Positions 25,523 through 35,365 of a DNA stretch of 64,000 nucleotides are shown here, piece by piece. The notes beneath the pieces are model-generated. The model saw nothing but the letters and a program-made list of their open reading frames with translations. It had not been told where the DNA came from and did no database searches. The position numbers and the translations under genes are program-made. The first letter of the stretch is position 1; the number at the start of each line of letters is the position of its first letter. Source of the stretch: Tessaracoccus aquimaris (lineage in GTDB: Bacteria; Actinomycetota; Actinomycetes; Propionibacteriales; Propionibacteriaceae); NCBI RefSeq assembly GCF_001997345.1, contig NZ_CP019606.1, positions 2,294,001 through 2,358,000 on the forward strand, in the 5' to 3' direction.

Positions 25523-26863
25523 GTGCTCACCACGTCTGACCAGCCAACAACCTCCACCTCGACGACCAGCGACACCGCGATCCGCACCTACGTCGTCGAC
25601 ACCTCAGTCCTCCTGTCCGACCCGCGGGCGATGCTCCGGTTCGCGGAACACAACGTGATCCTGCCGATCGTGGTGATCACGGAACTGGAGGCGAAGCGCC
25701 ATCATCCCGAGCTCGGCTACTTCGCCAGGAGCGCGCTGCGGCTCCTCGACGACCTCCGCGTCGATCACGGACGCCTCGACACCCCGATGGCAATCAACGA
25801 GGACGGCGGAAACCTTCGCATCGAGCTGAACCACACGAGCCAGGAGGCGCTGCCCCTCGGGTTCCGCCTTGGCGACAACGACACCCGCATCCTGGCCGTT
25901 GCCCTGAACTACGCCAACGAGGGCCACGACGTCGTGTTGGTGTCAAAGGACCTGCCGCTGCGCGTCAAGGCCGCCGCCGTCGGGCTCGCGGCCGAGGAGT
26001 ACCGCAACGAGATGCCCACCTTGACCGGCTACACCGGCATGGCGAGCATCGACGTCGGCACCGAAGAGGTCGCGACCCTCTACGAGACGGGCAGCCTCGA
26101 TGTGGAGTCGGACATTCCGGTCAACTCGGGAGTCGTCGTTCACGCACCGGGCTCCAGCGCGCTGGGCAGGGTGAAGAGCGACGGCCGGATCGGCCTCATC
26201 AAGCAGGATCGCGAGGTGTTCGGCATTCGGGGAAGGTCTGCCGAACAGCGTGTCGCGCTCGACCTGTTGATGGACGACTCTGTCGGCATCGTCTCGCTCG
26301 GCGGTCGGGCCGGTACCGGTAAGTCGGCCCTCGCGCTGTGCGCCGGGCTGGAACAGACGCTCGAGCAGCACAAGTTCTCCAAGGTGATGGTCTTCCGACC
26401 GCTGTACCCCGTCGGCGGCCAGGACCTCGGCTACCTGCCTGGCACGTCCGCGGAGAAGATGCAGCCGTGGGGCGAGGCCGTATTCGACACCCTCTCAGCC
26501 GTGACGAACAAGTACGTCATCGATGAACTGCTCGCGCAGGAGATGATCGAGGTGCTTCCGTTGACGCACATCCGCGGCCGGTCGCTGCACGACGCGTTCG
26601 TGATCGTCGACGAGGCCCAGTCGCTCGAGCGCAACGTGTTGTTGACGGTGTTGTCGCGGATCGGCCAGAACTCGCGGGTTGTGCTGACCCACGACGTCGC
26701 CCAGCGCGACAACCTGCGGGTCGGACGGCACGACGGCATCGTTGCGGTCGTGGAGAAGCTCAAGGGCAACCCGCTGTTCGCCCACGTCACACTGACCCGC
26801 TCCGAGCGGTCCCCCATCGCGGCCCTCGTGACGGACCTGCTGGAGGGTGACCAGGTCGGCTGA
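25523..26863 (+). CDS. PhoH family protein with N-terminal PIN domain (PhoH2-type)
   Basis: The 446-residue protein starts at a GTG behind AAGGGAGC. The N-terminal PIN ribonuclease domain shows [12 protein letters not shown] and ITELEAKR, with [16 protein letters not shown] and [12 protein letters not shown] further on. The C-terminal PhoH ATPase domain has Walker [12 protein letters not shown] (about residue 260), [11 protein letters not shown] and [11 protein letters not shown]. Mycobacterial PhoH2 unwinds and cleaves RNA, so this is likely a cytosolic RNA helicase/RNase. A structured leader precedes it and a strong terminator follows. Confidence 0.94.
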   Translation: MLTTSDQPTTSTSTTSDTAIRTYVVDTSVLLSDPRAMLRFAEHNVILPIVVITELEAKRHHPELGYFARSALRLLDDLRVDHGRLDTPMAINEDGGNLRIELNHTSQEALPLGFRLGDNDTRILAVALNYANEGHDVVLVSKDLPLRVKAAAVGLAAEEYRNEMPTLTGYTGMASIDVGTEEVATLYETGSLDVESDIPVNSGVVVHAPGSSALGRVKSDGRIGLIKQDREVFGIRGRSAEQRVALDLLMDDSVGIVSLGGRAGTGKSALALCAGLEQTLEQHKFSKVMVFRPLYPVGGQDLGYLPGTSAEKMQPWGEAVFDTLSAVTNKYVIDELLAQEMIEVLPLTHIRGRSLHDAFVIVDEAQSLERNVLLTVLSRIGQNSRVVLTHDVAQRDNLRVGRHDGIVAVVEKLKGNPLFAHVTLTRSERSPIAALVTDLLEGDQVG

Positions 26864-26877
26864 CCTTACGTTGCGTC

Positions 26878-26906
26878 GAGCCCCGGGCGCAGGTCGCCCG
26901 GGGCTC
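26878..26906 (+). terminator. hairpin terminator after the PhoH gene
   Basis: GAGCCCCGGGCG (26878-26889) and CGCCCGGGGCTC (26895-26906) make a perfect 12-bp stem with a 5-nt loop, 14 bp past the stop codon. Confidence 0.8.
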
Positions 26907-26930
26907 TCCGCGTCGCGTACCCGTGAAATC

Positions 26931-27388
26931 GGACGTCTCGACAAGCTCGACGAACGCTCCCCGAGCCCGTCGAGGGTCCGCACCCACACCAACGCGACGA
27001 ACGATCCCCGAGCCGTCGAGGGGTCCGCAACCCACACCAAACGCGACGACTCCCCAGGCCGACGAGGCCCAGACCTGGCAATCGGACGTCTCGACAAGCT
27101 CGACGAACGGTGCCCGAGGGCCCCGCGCGGGACTCGGACGTCTCGACAAGCTCGACGAACGGTCCCCGAGCTCGTCGAGGGGTCCGCAACCCACACCCAA
27201 CGCGACGACTCCCAGGGCCGACCACGCTTCAGATCCGCCCGACAATCGGACGTCTCGACAAGCTCGACGAACGATCCCCGAGCCCGTCGAGGGGTCCGCA
27301 ACCCACCACCGACCGCGACCAACCCGCCCGAACCGACCAAGCACCAGAACCACCCGACCATCGGACGTCTCGACAAGCTCGACGCACG
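26931..27388. repeat. cluster of dispersed 26-bp repeats upstream of the ROK-sulfatase operon
   Basis: Copies of the unit with core TCTCGACAAGCTCGACGAAC start at 26931, 27084, 27136, 27248 and 27363 (the last is a variant). They are interspersed with the inverted partner CCCCGAGCCCGTCGAGGGGTC followed by CCGCAACCCACACC. The spacing is irregular, so it is a cluster and not a tandem array. No gene is seen from 26907 to 27636. The last 100 bp before the ROK gene are AT-rich and should hold its promoter. Confidence 0.85.
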
Positions 27389-27636
27389 GTGGACAAACGT
27401 CTCGACGGGGTCGGTCAACGGCCCATGGGACGACCCGGGGTGGCTGCGCGACTCGGTCGGCGCGGCGGCGGCGGGACGGAATTCCACCGCCTACCGTGGC
27501 CCCCTGCCCGCGCGACAGCGCCGCATGCACGAGCTTTCGGGACAAACGTCGCAAAAGTAACGAAATTATCACGATTCACGAATCTATTTTTGTCGAGATG
27601 TTGACGGAAAAAATCCGGGCAAGTTAGCTAGCCCGC

Positions 27637-28863
27637 ATGGATTCAGATCGGACCGCAAGACTGCAGCATCGAGGAGCCGTCCTCGGGTTGCTGCATTCGG
27701 GCGTCCACCTCACCCGCGGCCAGATCGCGAGCCGGCTCGGCATCACCCGATCGACCGTCTCTGAGGTGCTGACCGACCTCCAGGAAGAGGGCGCCGTCGT
27801 CGTCTCCAAGGTCACGCACAGCGGAGGGCGCGGGCGACCCGCCGAGGTGCTGTGCGCCAACCCCGGCGCCGCCCGCTACATCGCCGTCGACTACTCCCAC
27901 ACCCGCGTCATGGCGTGCATCGCCAACTCCACGGGCCAGGTGATCGCCAGCGGGACCGCGTCCTACTCCCCCGACGACGGTTGGGAGCGACGCTGCCGCG
28001 CAGGCATCGAACTGGCCAGAGGCCTTGAAGGCGACGACGTCCACTTCGGCGCCCTCAGCCGCATCGCGATCGGGCTCCCAGGCCCCAACTCGGCGACCTG
28101 GGACTCTGGCCTGCCGAGCGCGACCCGCGCCGAGCCCTTCCACATGGTCAGCGCCCGGATCCGGGAACTCTTCAGCCAGGCGTTCGGCGTCGGAATCATG
28201 GTCGACCACCACATCCGCCTCGCCGCCCTGGCTGAAGCCTCTGCCGGCCGCGCCACCCCGATCCGCAACCTCGTCTACCTCCGCATGTCCACCGGCATCG
28301 GCGGCGCAGTGATCAGTTCCGGCTCGGTCGCGCAGGGCGCGCACCAGCAGGCGGGCGAGATCGGCCACTTCATTGTCCAACTCGACGACGACGCCCTCGA
28401 GTGCCGGTGCGGTCGACGCGGCTGCCTCGAGACGGTGGCCTCCATCGACGCGCTGGCCCGCGACTGGGCCCACCTCAAGGGCCAGGCTCCCGATCGTGCC
28501 GCCTTCGAGGCCGCCGCGGCCGAACGCGACCCCGACGCCGTCGCCCTCCTGGAGGTCGCCGCGCAGCGCGTCGGCCGGGTCCTTGCGATGGCGGTCCTGG
28601 TCAGCGACCCCGGCGAGGTCGTCCTCGCAGGAGAGGTCCCCCGCTACCTTCCCGATTTCGTCGAGCGCGTCCAGGCTGCGCTCTGGCCTTCCGTCCTGTC
28701 CACCCAACACGTCCCCGTGCGCCACAGCAACCTCGGAGAAGAGGCGGGCGCCATCGGAGGGATCGTCGCCCTGATGGCCCAGCAGCGTGCCACCGAACCC
28801 CAGAAGGAGGCTTCCATGAGCCCCAACCGCCTAGAAGTGACGGGGGCGCCGCGTGTCGGATAA
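27637..28863 (+). CDS. ROK family transcriptional regulator
   Basis: The 408-residue protein has an N-terminal MarR-like winged helix ([20 protein letters not shown], residues 29-48, then [10 protein letters not shown]). A ROK sugar-kinase-like domain follows, with [21 protein letters not shown] and AGEIGHFIV, plus the zinc motif [15 protein letters not shown] regulators normally respond to sugars or sugar phosphates. It is the first gene of a six-gene overlapping operon and shares 11 bp with the permease gene, so it probably autoregulates the importer and sulfatases. The ligand is unknown. Confidence 0.92.
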   Translation: MDSDRTARLQHRGAVLGLLHSGVHLTRGQIASRLGITRSTVSEVLTDLQEEGAVVVSKVTHSGGRGRPAEVLCANPGAARYIAVDYSHTRVMACIANSTGQVIASGTASYSPDDGWERRCRAGIELARGLEGDDVHFGALSRIAIGLPGPNSATWDSGLPSATRAEPFHMVSARIRELFSQAFGVGIMVDHHIRLAALAEASAGRATPIRNLVYLRMSTGIGGAVISSGSVAQGAHQQAGEIGHFIVQLDDDALECRCGRRGCLETVASIDALARDWAHLKGQAPDRAAFEAAAAERDPDAVALLEVAAQRVGRVLAMAVLVSDPGEVVLAGEVPRYLPDFVERVQAALWPSVLSTQHVPVRHSNLGEEAGAIGGIVALMAQQRATEPQKEASMSPNRLEVTGAPRVG

Positions 28864-29683
28864 CGCAACCGGCGCCGTCCTGCATGCCGACCGGGAGGTG
28901 GCCGCGGCCGCGTCCGCCGACCTCACCCCACCCAAGAAGCAGCGCCCGACGCTGCTGATCCTCAACGTCGTCACGATCTTCCTCGGCATCGGGGTCTGGT
29001 GGCTGGTGTCCATCTCGGGCATCAAGCTCCCGACGCCGCCCGAGGTGGTGCAGGCCGCCATCAAGATGGCCGCCAACGGCACCCTCTGGACCGACCTGGG
29101 CGCCTCTCTGACGCGAGTGCTGACCGGCTTCGTGCTGGGCACCGCGCTCGCGATCCCCGTCGGCTTCCTGATGGGCTGGTACCCCTGGGCGCGCGGGCTG
29201 CTCGAGCCGTGGATCCAGTTCTTCCGCACGGTGCCGCCGCTGGCGATCATCCCGCTGATGATTGCGCTGCTCGGCATCGGTGAGGTGCCCAAGATCTTCG
29301 TCATCTTCCTCGCCGCGTTCCTGTCCTGCGTCATCTCGACGTTCCAGGGCGTCGTGCAGGTCGACAAGACGCTCATCAACGCTGCCCGCGTGCTCGGTGC
29401 CAAGGACGGCACCATCTTCGCGAAGGTCGTCATCCCCGCCTCGACGCCGTTCATCCTCGTCGGCATGCGCGTCGGCCTCGGCTCCGCATGGGCGACCGTG
29501 ATCGCCGCCGAACTGATCGCCGCCCAGGTCGGCCTCGGTTACCGCATGCAGCAGGCCCAGATCTACTACCAACTCCCCGTCATCTTCGTGGGCATCGTCA
29601 TCATCGGGGGCATCGGCCTCCTGATGGACCGCGGGCTGCTGTGGGTTGAGAACAAGCTGACCAGTTGGCAGGAGCGCCGATGA
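28853..29683 (+). CDS. ABC transporter permease (SsuC/TauC family)
   Basis: The 276-residue membrane protein has six predicted segments and the TauC/SsuC-type EAA loop ([22 protein letters not shown], about residues 173-194). [21 protein letters not shown] is a hallmark of sulfonate/nitrate-type permeases. It starts at a GTG inside the end of the ROK gene. With the next two genes it forms an importer for sulfonates, sulfate esters or a related organic anion. Its TGA overlaps the ATPase ATG. Confidence 0.92.
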   Translation: MSDNATGAVLHADREVAAAASADLTPPKKQRPTLLILNVVTIFLGIGVWWLVSISGIKLPTPPEVVQAAIKMAANGTLWTDLGASLTRVLTGFVLGTALAIPVGFLMGWYPWARGLLEPWIQFFRTVPPLAIIPLMIALLGIGEVPKIFVIFLAAFLSCVISTFQGVVQVDKTLINAARVLGAKDGTIFAKVVIPASTPFILVGMRVGLGSAWATVIAAELIAAQVGLGYRMQQAQIYYQLPVIFVGIVIIGGIGLLMDRGLLWVENKLTSWQERR

Positions 29684-30467
29684 CCCCAAGATTCAGATCC
29701 GCGACGTCCGGAAGGTCTTCGACCTCGGCAAGGAGCGCTTCGTTGCGCTGGGCGGCGTCTCGCTCGACCTCGTCGACAACGAGTTCGTCACCGTCGTCGG
29801 CCCGTCCGGCTGCGGCAAGTCGACGCTCATGAACATCCTCGCGGGGCTCGAGGAGCCCACCAGCGGCACCGCGCTCGTCGACGGCAAGCCGGTCAACGGG
29901 CCGAGCCCCGAGCGTGGCGTCATCTTCCAGCAGTACGCGCTGTTCCCATGGCTGACGGTCCGCAAGAACGTCGAGTTCGGCCTGAAGAACGCGGGCGTCC
30001 CCGCCGGGGAACGCCGCGACCGCGCCCAGCACTTCATCGACATGGTCGGCTTGACCGACTTCGCCGACGCGCTGCCCAAGATGCTCTCCGGAGGCATGAA
30101 GCAGCGCTGCGCCATCGCCCGCGCCTACGCCATGAACCCGAAGATCCTGCTGATGGACGAACCATTCGGCGCACTCGACGCCCTGACCCGGGTCCGCATG
30201 CAGGAGCACCTGCTGCAGACGTGGGAGCAGGAGAAGCGCACCGTGATGTTCATCACGCACGACGTCGACGAGGCCGTCTACCTGGCCAACCGTGTCGTCG
30301 TGATGGCTGCCCGCCCGGGACGCATCCACAAGATCATCGACGTCAACCTCCCCTACCCCCGCACCGAAGAGGTGCGCCTGAGCCCAGAGTTCACCGAACT
30401 CCGCAACGAGATCTGGTACGCCGTGTACCACCAGGACCAGGTCGACGACGAAGCCGTCGCTTCCTAA
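29680..30467 (+). pseudogene. ABC transporter ATP-binding protein (SsuB/TauB family), frame broken at codon 3
   Basis: An ATG overlapping the permease stop (ATGA) begins the gene, but the family sequence KIQIRDVRKVFDLGKERFVAL continues one frame away. One extra C in the ACCCC run at 29683-29687 would restore MTPKIQIRDV and a 262-residue protein. Thereafter it is intact: Walker A GPSGCGKST, Q-loop IFQQYALFPW, signature LSGGMKQRCAI, Walker B LLMDEPFGALD and H-loop FITHDVDEA. The importer looks functional, so sequence error is more likely than decay. Confidence 0.88.
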
Positions 30468-30488
30468 CCCCCGAAAGAGGACCCTTCC

Positions 30489-31502
30489 ATGAACATGCGC
30501 CGTCGCACCCTGCTCGGTTCCCTGCTCGCCGTCCCCGCCGTCGGCGTCCTCGCCGCCTGCGGCGACGACACGCCCTCCGCCGGCGGTGAGAAGCCCGCCG
30601 AGCTGACCCCCATCACCTACGGCTACATTCCCGACTTCAACGGCACCAGCCTTCTCGCCATCGCCAACGATCAGAAGCTGTGGGAGAAGCACGGCCTGAA
30701 GGCCGACCTGAAGTCGTTCACCAACGGCCCGCTGCAGATCCAGGCGATCGGCACCGGCGACCTGCAGTTCGGCTACATCGGCCCCGGCGCCATGTGGCTG
30801 CCCGCCTCCGGCAAGGCCAAGCTGCTGACGATCAACGGCGTCGGCCAGGCCGACCGGGTGATCGCCCAGCCCGGCATCAACTCGATCCAGGACCTCAAGG
30901 GCAAGAAGGTCGCCATCCCCGAGGGCACCTCGGGCGACATGATCGTCCAGCTCGCCCTCGAGCAGGCAGGCATGAGCATGGACGACATCGAGAAGGTCGC
31001 CATGGACGCCGCGACCGTCGTGTCGGCATTCGCCTCGAAGGACGTCGACGCGGCGGGCATCTGGTACCCGATGATCGACACCATCAAGCAGCAGGTCCCC
31101 GACCTCGTCGAGCTTGCCAAGAACACCGACTTCGTCGACGTCATGCAGTTCCCCAACGTGATGGTCACCGGCGAGGACTACGCGGAGAAGAACAAGGAGA
31201 CCACCATCAAGGTTCTGAAGGTGCTCCGAGACGCGATGGACTACCGCGCCGACAACCTCGACGCCACCGTCGAACTGGTCGCCAAGATGAACGCCGCGGA
31301 GGTCGACGCCATCAACGCCGACGCCTCCAACGCCAAGTACTACAAGGCCGCCGAGCTCGACACGCTGACCGAGGACGGCACCATCGACACGTGGCTCACG
31401 GCGATGAACAAGTTCTTCGAGGCCAACGGCAAGATCGAGGGCACACCTGTCGCACCCAAGGACTTCTACGTGGGTGACCTGTTCGTCGAGGCGGGTAAGT
31501 GA
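30489..31502 (+). CDS. ABC transporter substrate-binding lipoprotein (TauA/SsuA/NrtA-like)
   Basis: The 337-residue precursor begins MNMRRRTLLG, a twin-arginine-like start, with lipobox VLAACG (Cys about 24). The mature part has the family pattern: PITYGYIPDFNGTSLLAIAN, GLKADLKSFTNGPLQIQAI, and INSIQDLKGKKVAIPEGTSG. Related proteins bind taurine, alkanesulfonates, nitrate or aryl sulfates. Adjacent sulfatase genes make an organic sulfate ester the best guess. It overlaps the first sulfatase gene by 4 bp. Confidence 0.92.
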   Translation: MNMRRRTLLGSLLAVPAVGVLAACGDDTPSAGGEKPAELTPITYGYIPDFNGTSLLAIANDQKLWEKHGLKADLKSFTNGPLQIQAIGTGDLQFGYIGPGAMWLPASGKAKLLTINGVGQADRVIAQPGINSIQDLKGKKVAIPEGTSGDMIVQLALEQAGMSMDDIEKVAMDAATVVSAFASKDVDAAGIWYPMIDTIKQQVPDLVELAKNTDFVDVMQFPNVMVTGEDYAEKNKETTIKVLKVLRDAMDYRADNLDATVELVAKMNAAEVDAINADASNAKYYKAAELDTLTEDGTIDTWLTAMNKFFEANGKIEGTPVAPKDFYVGDLFVEAGK

Positions 31503-33010
31503 CCGCTCCCAAGAACGTCGTCTTCTTCCTGACCGATCAGCATCGGGCGGACACGCTAGGCGCGTACGGCAACCAGGTCGCCCGGACTGAGCATCTGGAC
31601 GCGCTGGCCGCGTCGGGCACCCGGTTCGACCGGTGGTACACCCCGACGGCGATCTGCACGCCCGCGCGCGCCAGCCTGCTGACCGGGATGGCGCCGTTCA
31701 GGCACAAACTGCTCGCCAACTACGAGCGCAACGTCGGGTACCAGGAGGACCTCCGGGAAGGCCAGTTCACCTTCTCGGAGGCCCTCCGGGGCGCCGGCTA
31801 CAACTGCGGGCTGATCGGCAAGTGGCACGTCGGCACCAACAAGGAGCGCGACGCGTTCGGCTTCGACGGCGCCCAACTGCACGGCTGGCACAACCCGGTC
31901 GACCATCCCGACTACCTCGCCTACCTCGAGGAACGGGGCCTGCCCGGCTACGAGATCAGCGACCAGATGCGGGGCACGCTGCCCAACGGCGGCCCCGGCA
32001 ACCTGCTCGCTGCGCGGCTGCACCAACCCGTCGAGGCGACCTTCGAGCACTACCTCGCCGATCGCACCATCGACCTGCTGCGCCGCTACGCCGCGGAGCA
32101 GCGCGACACGGGCCGCCCGTTCTTCCTGGCGCTGCACTACTTCGGCCCGCATCTGCCATACATCGTCCCCGACGCGTACTTCGACATGTTCGACCCCGAT
32201 CAGATCGAGCTGCCCAAGTCGGTGGCCGAGACGTTCGCGTCGAAGCCCCCCGTGCAGAAGAACTACTCGGCGCACTGGACCTTCGACAGCATGAGCGAGG
32301 CGGAGAGCCGCAAGCTGATCGCCGTCTACTGGGGGTATGTGACGCTGATCGACGAGCAGATCGGACGGGTGCTCGCGGTCGCCGAGGAGCTCGGGCTGAT
32401 GGACTCGACTGCCTTCTTCTTCAGCTCCGATCACGGCGAGTTCACCGGCGCGCACCGGCTGCACGACAAGGGCCCCGCCATGTACGAGGACATCTACCGC
32501 ACCGCTGGCATCGTCCGGCTACCCGGGGCGCCGGAGGGTCAGGTCCGACGCGAGTTCGTCAGCCTGCTCGACTGCACCGCCACCATCCTCGACTGGTGCG
32601 GGCTCGACCCGGCGCCGGCCGTCGACTCGCGCTCGCTGCTGCCGCTGGTCAGGGGCGAGGAGCCCGACTGGGACGACGACATCGTCTGCGAGTTCCACGG
32701 GCACCACTTCCCGCTGCCGCAGCGGATGATCCGCTCCGACAGGTACAAGCTGGTCGTCAATCCGGAGTCCGTCAACGAGCTGTACGACCTGGTCGTTGAC
32801 CCCGACGAACTGCTCAACCGGTACACGCATCCGGAGATGGCCGCCGTCCGCCAGGATCTGCTGCAGCGGCTGTACACGCGGCTGCGCGACCGGGGGGACA
32901 ACTTCTACCACTGGATGACGTCGATGTTCGACGTCGGAGGAGTCGACTACGACCCGAGCATGTCGGGCCTGGACGAGTCGACCTACGCGCCCGAGGAGGT
33001 CGCTGGATGA
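31499..33010 (+). CDS. cytoplasmic sulfatase (S1 family, formylglycine type), first of two
   Basis: The 503-residue protein starts at a GTG overlapping the binding-protein stop and has no signal peptide. [13 protein letters not shown] supplies metal-binding Asp residues. [11 protein letters not shown] holds the formylglycine precursor Cys53 in the C-x-P/A-x-R context recognised by the aerobic maturation enzyme. GLIGKWHVG and [14 protein letters not shown] are later active-site motifs. It should hydrolyse a sulfate ester after import. No formylglycine-generating enzyme gene lies in the window, so one must be elsewhere. It overlaps sulfatase 2 by 4 bp. Confidence 0.93.
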   Translation: MTAPKNVVFFLTDQHRADTLGAYGNQVARTEHLDALAASGTRFDRWYTPTAICTPARASLLTGMAPFRHKLLANYERNVGYQEDLREGQFTFSEALRGAGYNCGLIGKWHVGTNKERDAFGFDGAQLHGWHNPVDHPDYLAYLEERGLPGYEISDQMRGTLPNGGPGNLLAARLHQPVEATFEHYLADRTIDLLRRYAAEQRDTGRPFFLALHYFGPHLPYIVPDAYFDMFDPDQIELPKSVAETFASKPPVQKNYSAHWTFDSMSEAESRKLIAVYWGYVTLIDEQIGRVLAVAEELGLMDSTAFFFSSDHGEFTGAHRLHDKGPAMYEDIYRTAGIVRLPGAPEGQVRREFVSLLDCTATILDWCGLDPAPAVDSRSLLPLVRGEEPDWDDDIVCEFHGHHFPLPQRMIRSDRYKLVVNPESVNELYDLVVDPDELLNRYTHPEMAAVRQDLLQRLYTRLRDRGDNFYHWMTSMFDVGGVDYDPSMSGLDESTYAPEEVAG

Positions 33011-34448
33011 CAAGGCCGAACATCGTGTTCGTGATGTCGGACGACCACGCCGCACACGCGATCTCCGCGTACGGAAGCAGGGTCAACTCGACGCCGAACA
33101 TCGACCGGATCGCGACGCAGGGCGCCCGGCTCGACGCGGTGTACTGCACCAACTCGATCTGCACGCCGTCGCGGGCGACGATCCTGACGGGGCCTACAGC
33201 CACGTCAACGGGGCCTGCTCGATCTACTCCGAGTTCGACTACCGGGTGCCGACGTTCGCCGAGGTGCTGCACGACGCCGGCTATCAGACGGCGCTCTTCG
33301 GGAAGTGGCACCTGGGCGTCACGCCCAAGTCGAACCCGCAGGGCTTCGACGACTGGCGCATCTTCCCTGGGCAGGGCGAGTACGTCGACCCACTGATGTA
33401 CGGGCCGGAGGGTGAGGAGAGGGTCGAGGGCTATGCCACCGACATCGTCACCGACCTGAGCCTCGGCTTCCTCAACGGGGTCGACCGGGACCGCCCGTTC
33501 GCGCTGCTGGTCCACCACAAGGCGCCGCACCGGCCGTGGGTGCCGCACCCGCGGCACGCCGACCTCTACCCGGCCGGGTCGATCCCGGAACCGGAGACGA
33601 TGTGGGACGACCACGCGTCGATGAGCCAGGTCGTGCAGGACGTGGCGATGACCCTGGACGACCTCACCCTTGCCGACGTCAAGGAACCGGTCCCCGCCGA
33701 CCTGGAGGGCGACGAGCGCTGGCGCGAGCGGTCCAGGTGGAAGTACCAGCGCTACATGCGCGACTACCTGCAGACCATCCAGGCGATCGACGACTCGGTC
33801 GGCACGCTGCTCGACTGGCTGGACGCGGCGGGGCTCGCCGGGAACACGGTGGTCGTTTACACCTCCGATCAGGGCTTCTTCCTGGGCGACCACGGCTGGT
33901 TCGACAAGCGACTGATGTTCGACGAGTCGCTGACGATGCCGATGCTGATGCGCTGGCCCGCGGAGATCGAGCCGGGCTCGCACGTCGAGGCGATGATCAC
34001 CAACGTCGACTTCGCGGCGACCTTCCTGGACATGGCTGGCGAGTCGGCCGAGGCGTTGCCCGCCCAGCAGGGTCGCAGCTTTCGTCCGCTGCTGCGTGGC
34101 GAGTCCGTCGAGGACTGGCCGCAGTCGATGTACTACCGCTACTGGGAGCACGACGACCCGGAGCACCACGCGCCCGCGCACTACGGGGTGCGGACGGCGA
34201 CGCACAAGTTCATCCACTACTACAACGACGGGCTGGGCACGCCCGGGTCGTCGGAGCGGGTGCTGCCGAGCGAGTTCGAGTTGTACGACCTGGTCGCCGA
34301 TCCGTCGGAGTTGACCAACGTGGCCGACGATCCGTCCTACACGGAGGTTCGACGCGACCTCGAGGCCGAGTTGGCCCGACTGCAGGAACTCTACGGCGAC
34401 CGCCCGTACGAGGGCCCGGAGACACCGCGCCCCGACTGGTCCGTCTGA
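33007..34448 (+). pseudogene. second cytoplasmic sulfatase (S1 family), interrupted by a 1-base deletion
   Basis: [20 protein letters not shown] and [11 protein letters not shown] (formylglycine Cys52) open the protein. At the GGGG run 33189-33192 the frame shifts. Adding one G gives [35 protein letters not shown] and continues through [10 protein letters not shown] and YTSDQGFFLGDHGWFDKR to the stop at 34448, about 481 residues. It resembles iduronate-2-sulfatase-like or N-acetylglucosamine-6-sulfatase-like enzymes more than sulfatase 1 does, suggesting two ester positions or two substrates. No signal peptide. The break is probably a sequencing artefact. Confidence 0.9.
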
Positions 34449-34459
34449 GCGTCACGGCG

Positions 34460-34482
34460 GCCCCGTCCTCGTTACGGGGCCG
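34460..34482. terminator. hairpin at the end of the sulfatase operon
   Basis: GGCCCCGT (34460-34467) and ACGGGGCC (34475-34482) form an 8-bp stem, 12 bp after the operon stop. The right arm overlaps the stop region of the convergent transglutaminase-like gene, so it may serve both directions. Confidence 0.55.
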
Positions 34483-35338
34483 TCTCCCCGCGAGCCGGCA
34501 GCGCTTCGACGGCCGCGGGTCCCCCGAGCGGGTCGAGGCGCGTCACCTCCGTGCCGGGGTGAAGCCGCTCGTCCGCGAGGTAGAGCGCGACAGCCTGCTC
34601 CTCGTCCGTCACCAAGAGACCGGCGAGCCTGTCAATCAACTCCAGGTCGATCGACTCGTCGGGGTTGTCCATGCCTCCCCACACGTCCCATAGCAGCAAC
34701 TCGTCGCCCGCCAGGTGCGCGGCCTCGTAGATCACGTAGTCGCGCACGAAGTCCGGGCCGGAAAGCTCAGGCACGTCGGGGCCGACGCCGAAGTTTGTGA
34801 GGTCACGCTCGCCGCGGCGCCACCCCAGCCAGGCCTGCGCGGCCGTCAGGAATGCGCCGTCGCCCGACCGGTCGAGATCGTGCGGCGAGAAGTCGGCGCC
34901 TCCGTCGACGAACTCCGGGTCGAAGCGCCGCCACCGTCCGTCCTCCCAGACCTCCGTGACCACGTGGTCGCACCACCAGTCGGGCAGGAAGTAGGAGGCG
35001 AAGCCGACGCGCGTGCGGGCCGCGACGTCGTGGGAGCGCAGGATCGACACGGCGAGGAGCGAATGGTCGCGGCAGCAGCCCTGGACCCGGTCCCGGGGAG
35101 GCCGCGGCTCGGCCAGGGACAACTGGTGTCGGGACTGGTCGGCGTCGAGGATCTCGGCGACGGTGCGGAGATGGATCTCGCTTGCCGTCGACGGGTCGAG
35201 GTCCTCGGCGCGATAGTGGCCGATCACGTTGGTCACCGCCCGGGCGATGGACGCGACATCGGCCTCGACGGCGCGCACCAGGGGTTCGTGGTGGCGCGGA
35301 TCCGAGTAGGGCGAGTGCCGGGCATCGTTCATGGACAC
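34472..35338 (-). CDS. transglutaminase-like domain protein
   Basis: The 288-residue protein contains a transglutaminase/protease-like core with the Cys-His-Asp order: RVQGCCRDHSLLAVSIL (catalytic Cys about 93), WWCDHVVTEVW (His about 126) and RWRRFDPEF (Asp about 139). There is no signal peptide, so it acts in the cytoplasm. The family often hydrolyses peptide or amide bonds rather than cross-linking. Two close starts exist (35338 and 35332). It is convergent with the sulfatase operon and shows no functional link to it. Confidence 0.82.
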   Translation of the reverse strand: MSMNDARHSPYSDPRHHEPLVRAVEADVASIARAVTNVIGHYRAEDLDPSTASEIHLRTVAEILDADQSRHQLSLAEPRPPRDRVQGCCRDHSLLAVSILRSHDVAARTRVGFASYFLPDWWCDHVVTEVWEDGRWRRFDPEFVDGGADFSPHDLDRSGDGAFLTAAQAWLGWRRGERDLTNFGVGPDVPELSGPDFVRDYVIYEAAHLAGDELLLWDVWGGMDNPDESIDLELIDRLAGLLVTDEEQAVALYLADERLHPGTEVTRLDPLGGPAAVEALPARGETAP

Positions 35339-35365
35339 AGCTTGGCACCTGCCATCGTGGGAGGG

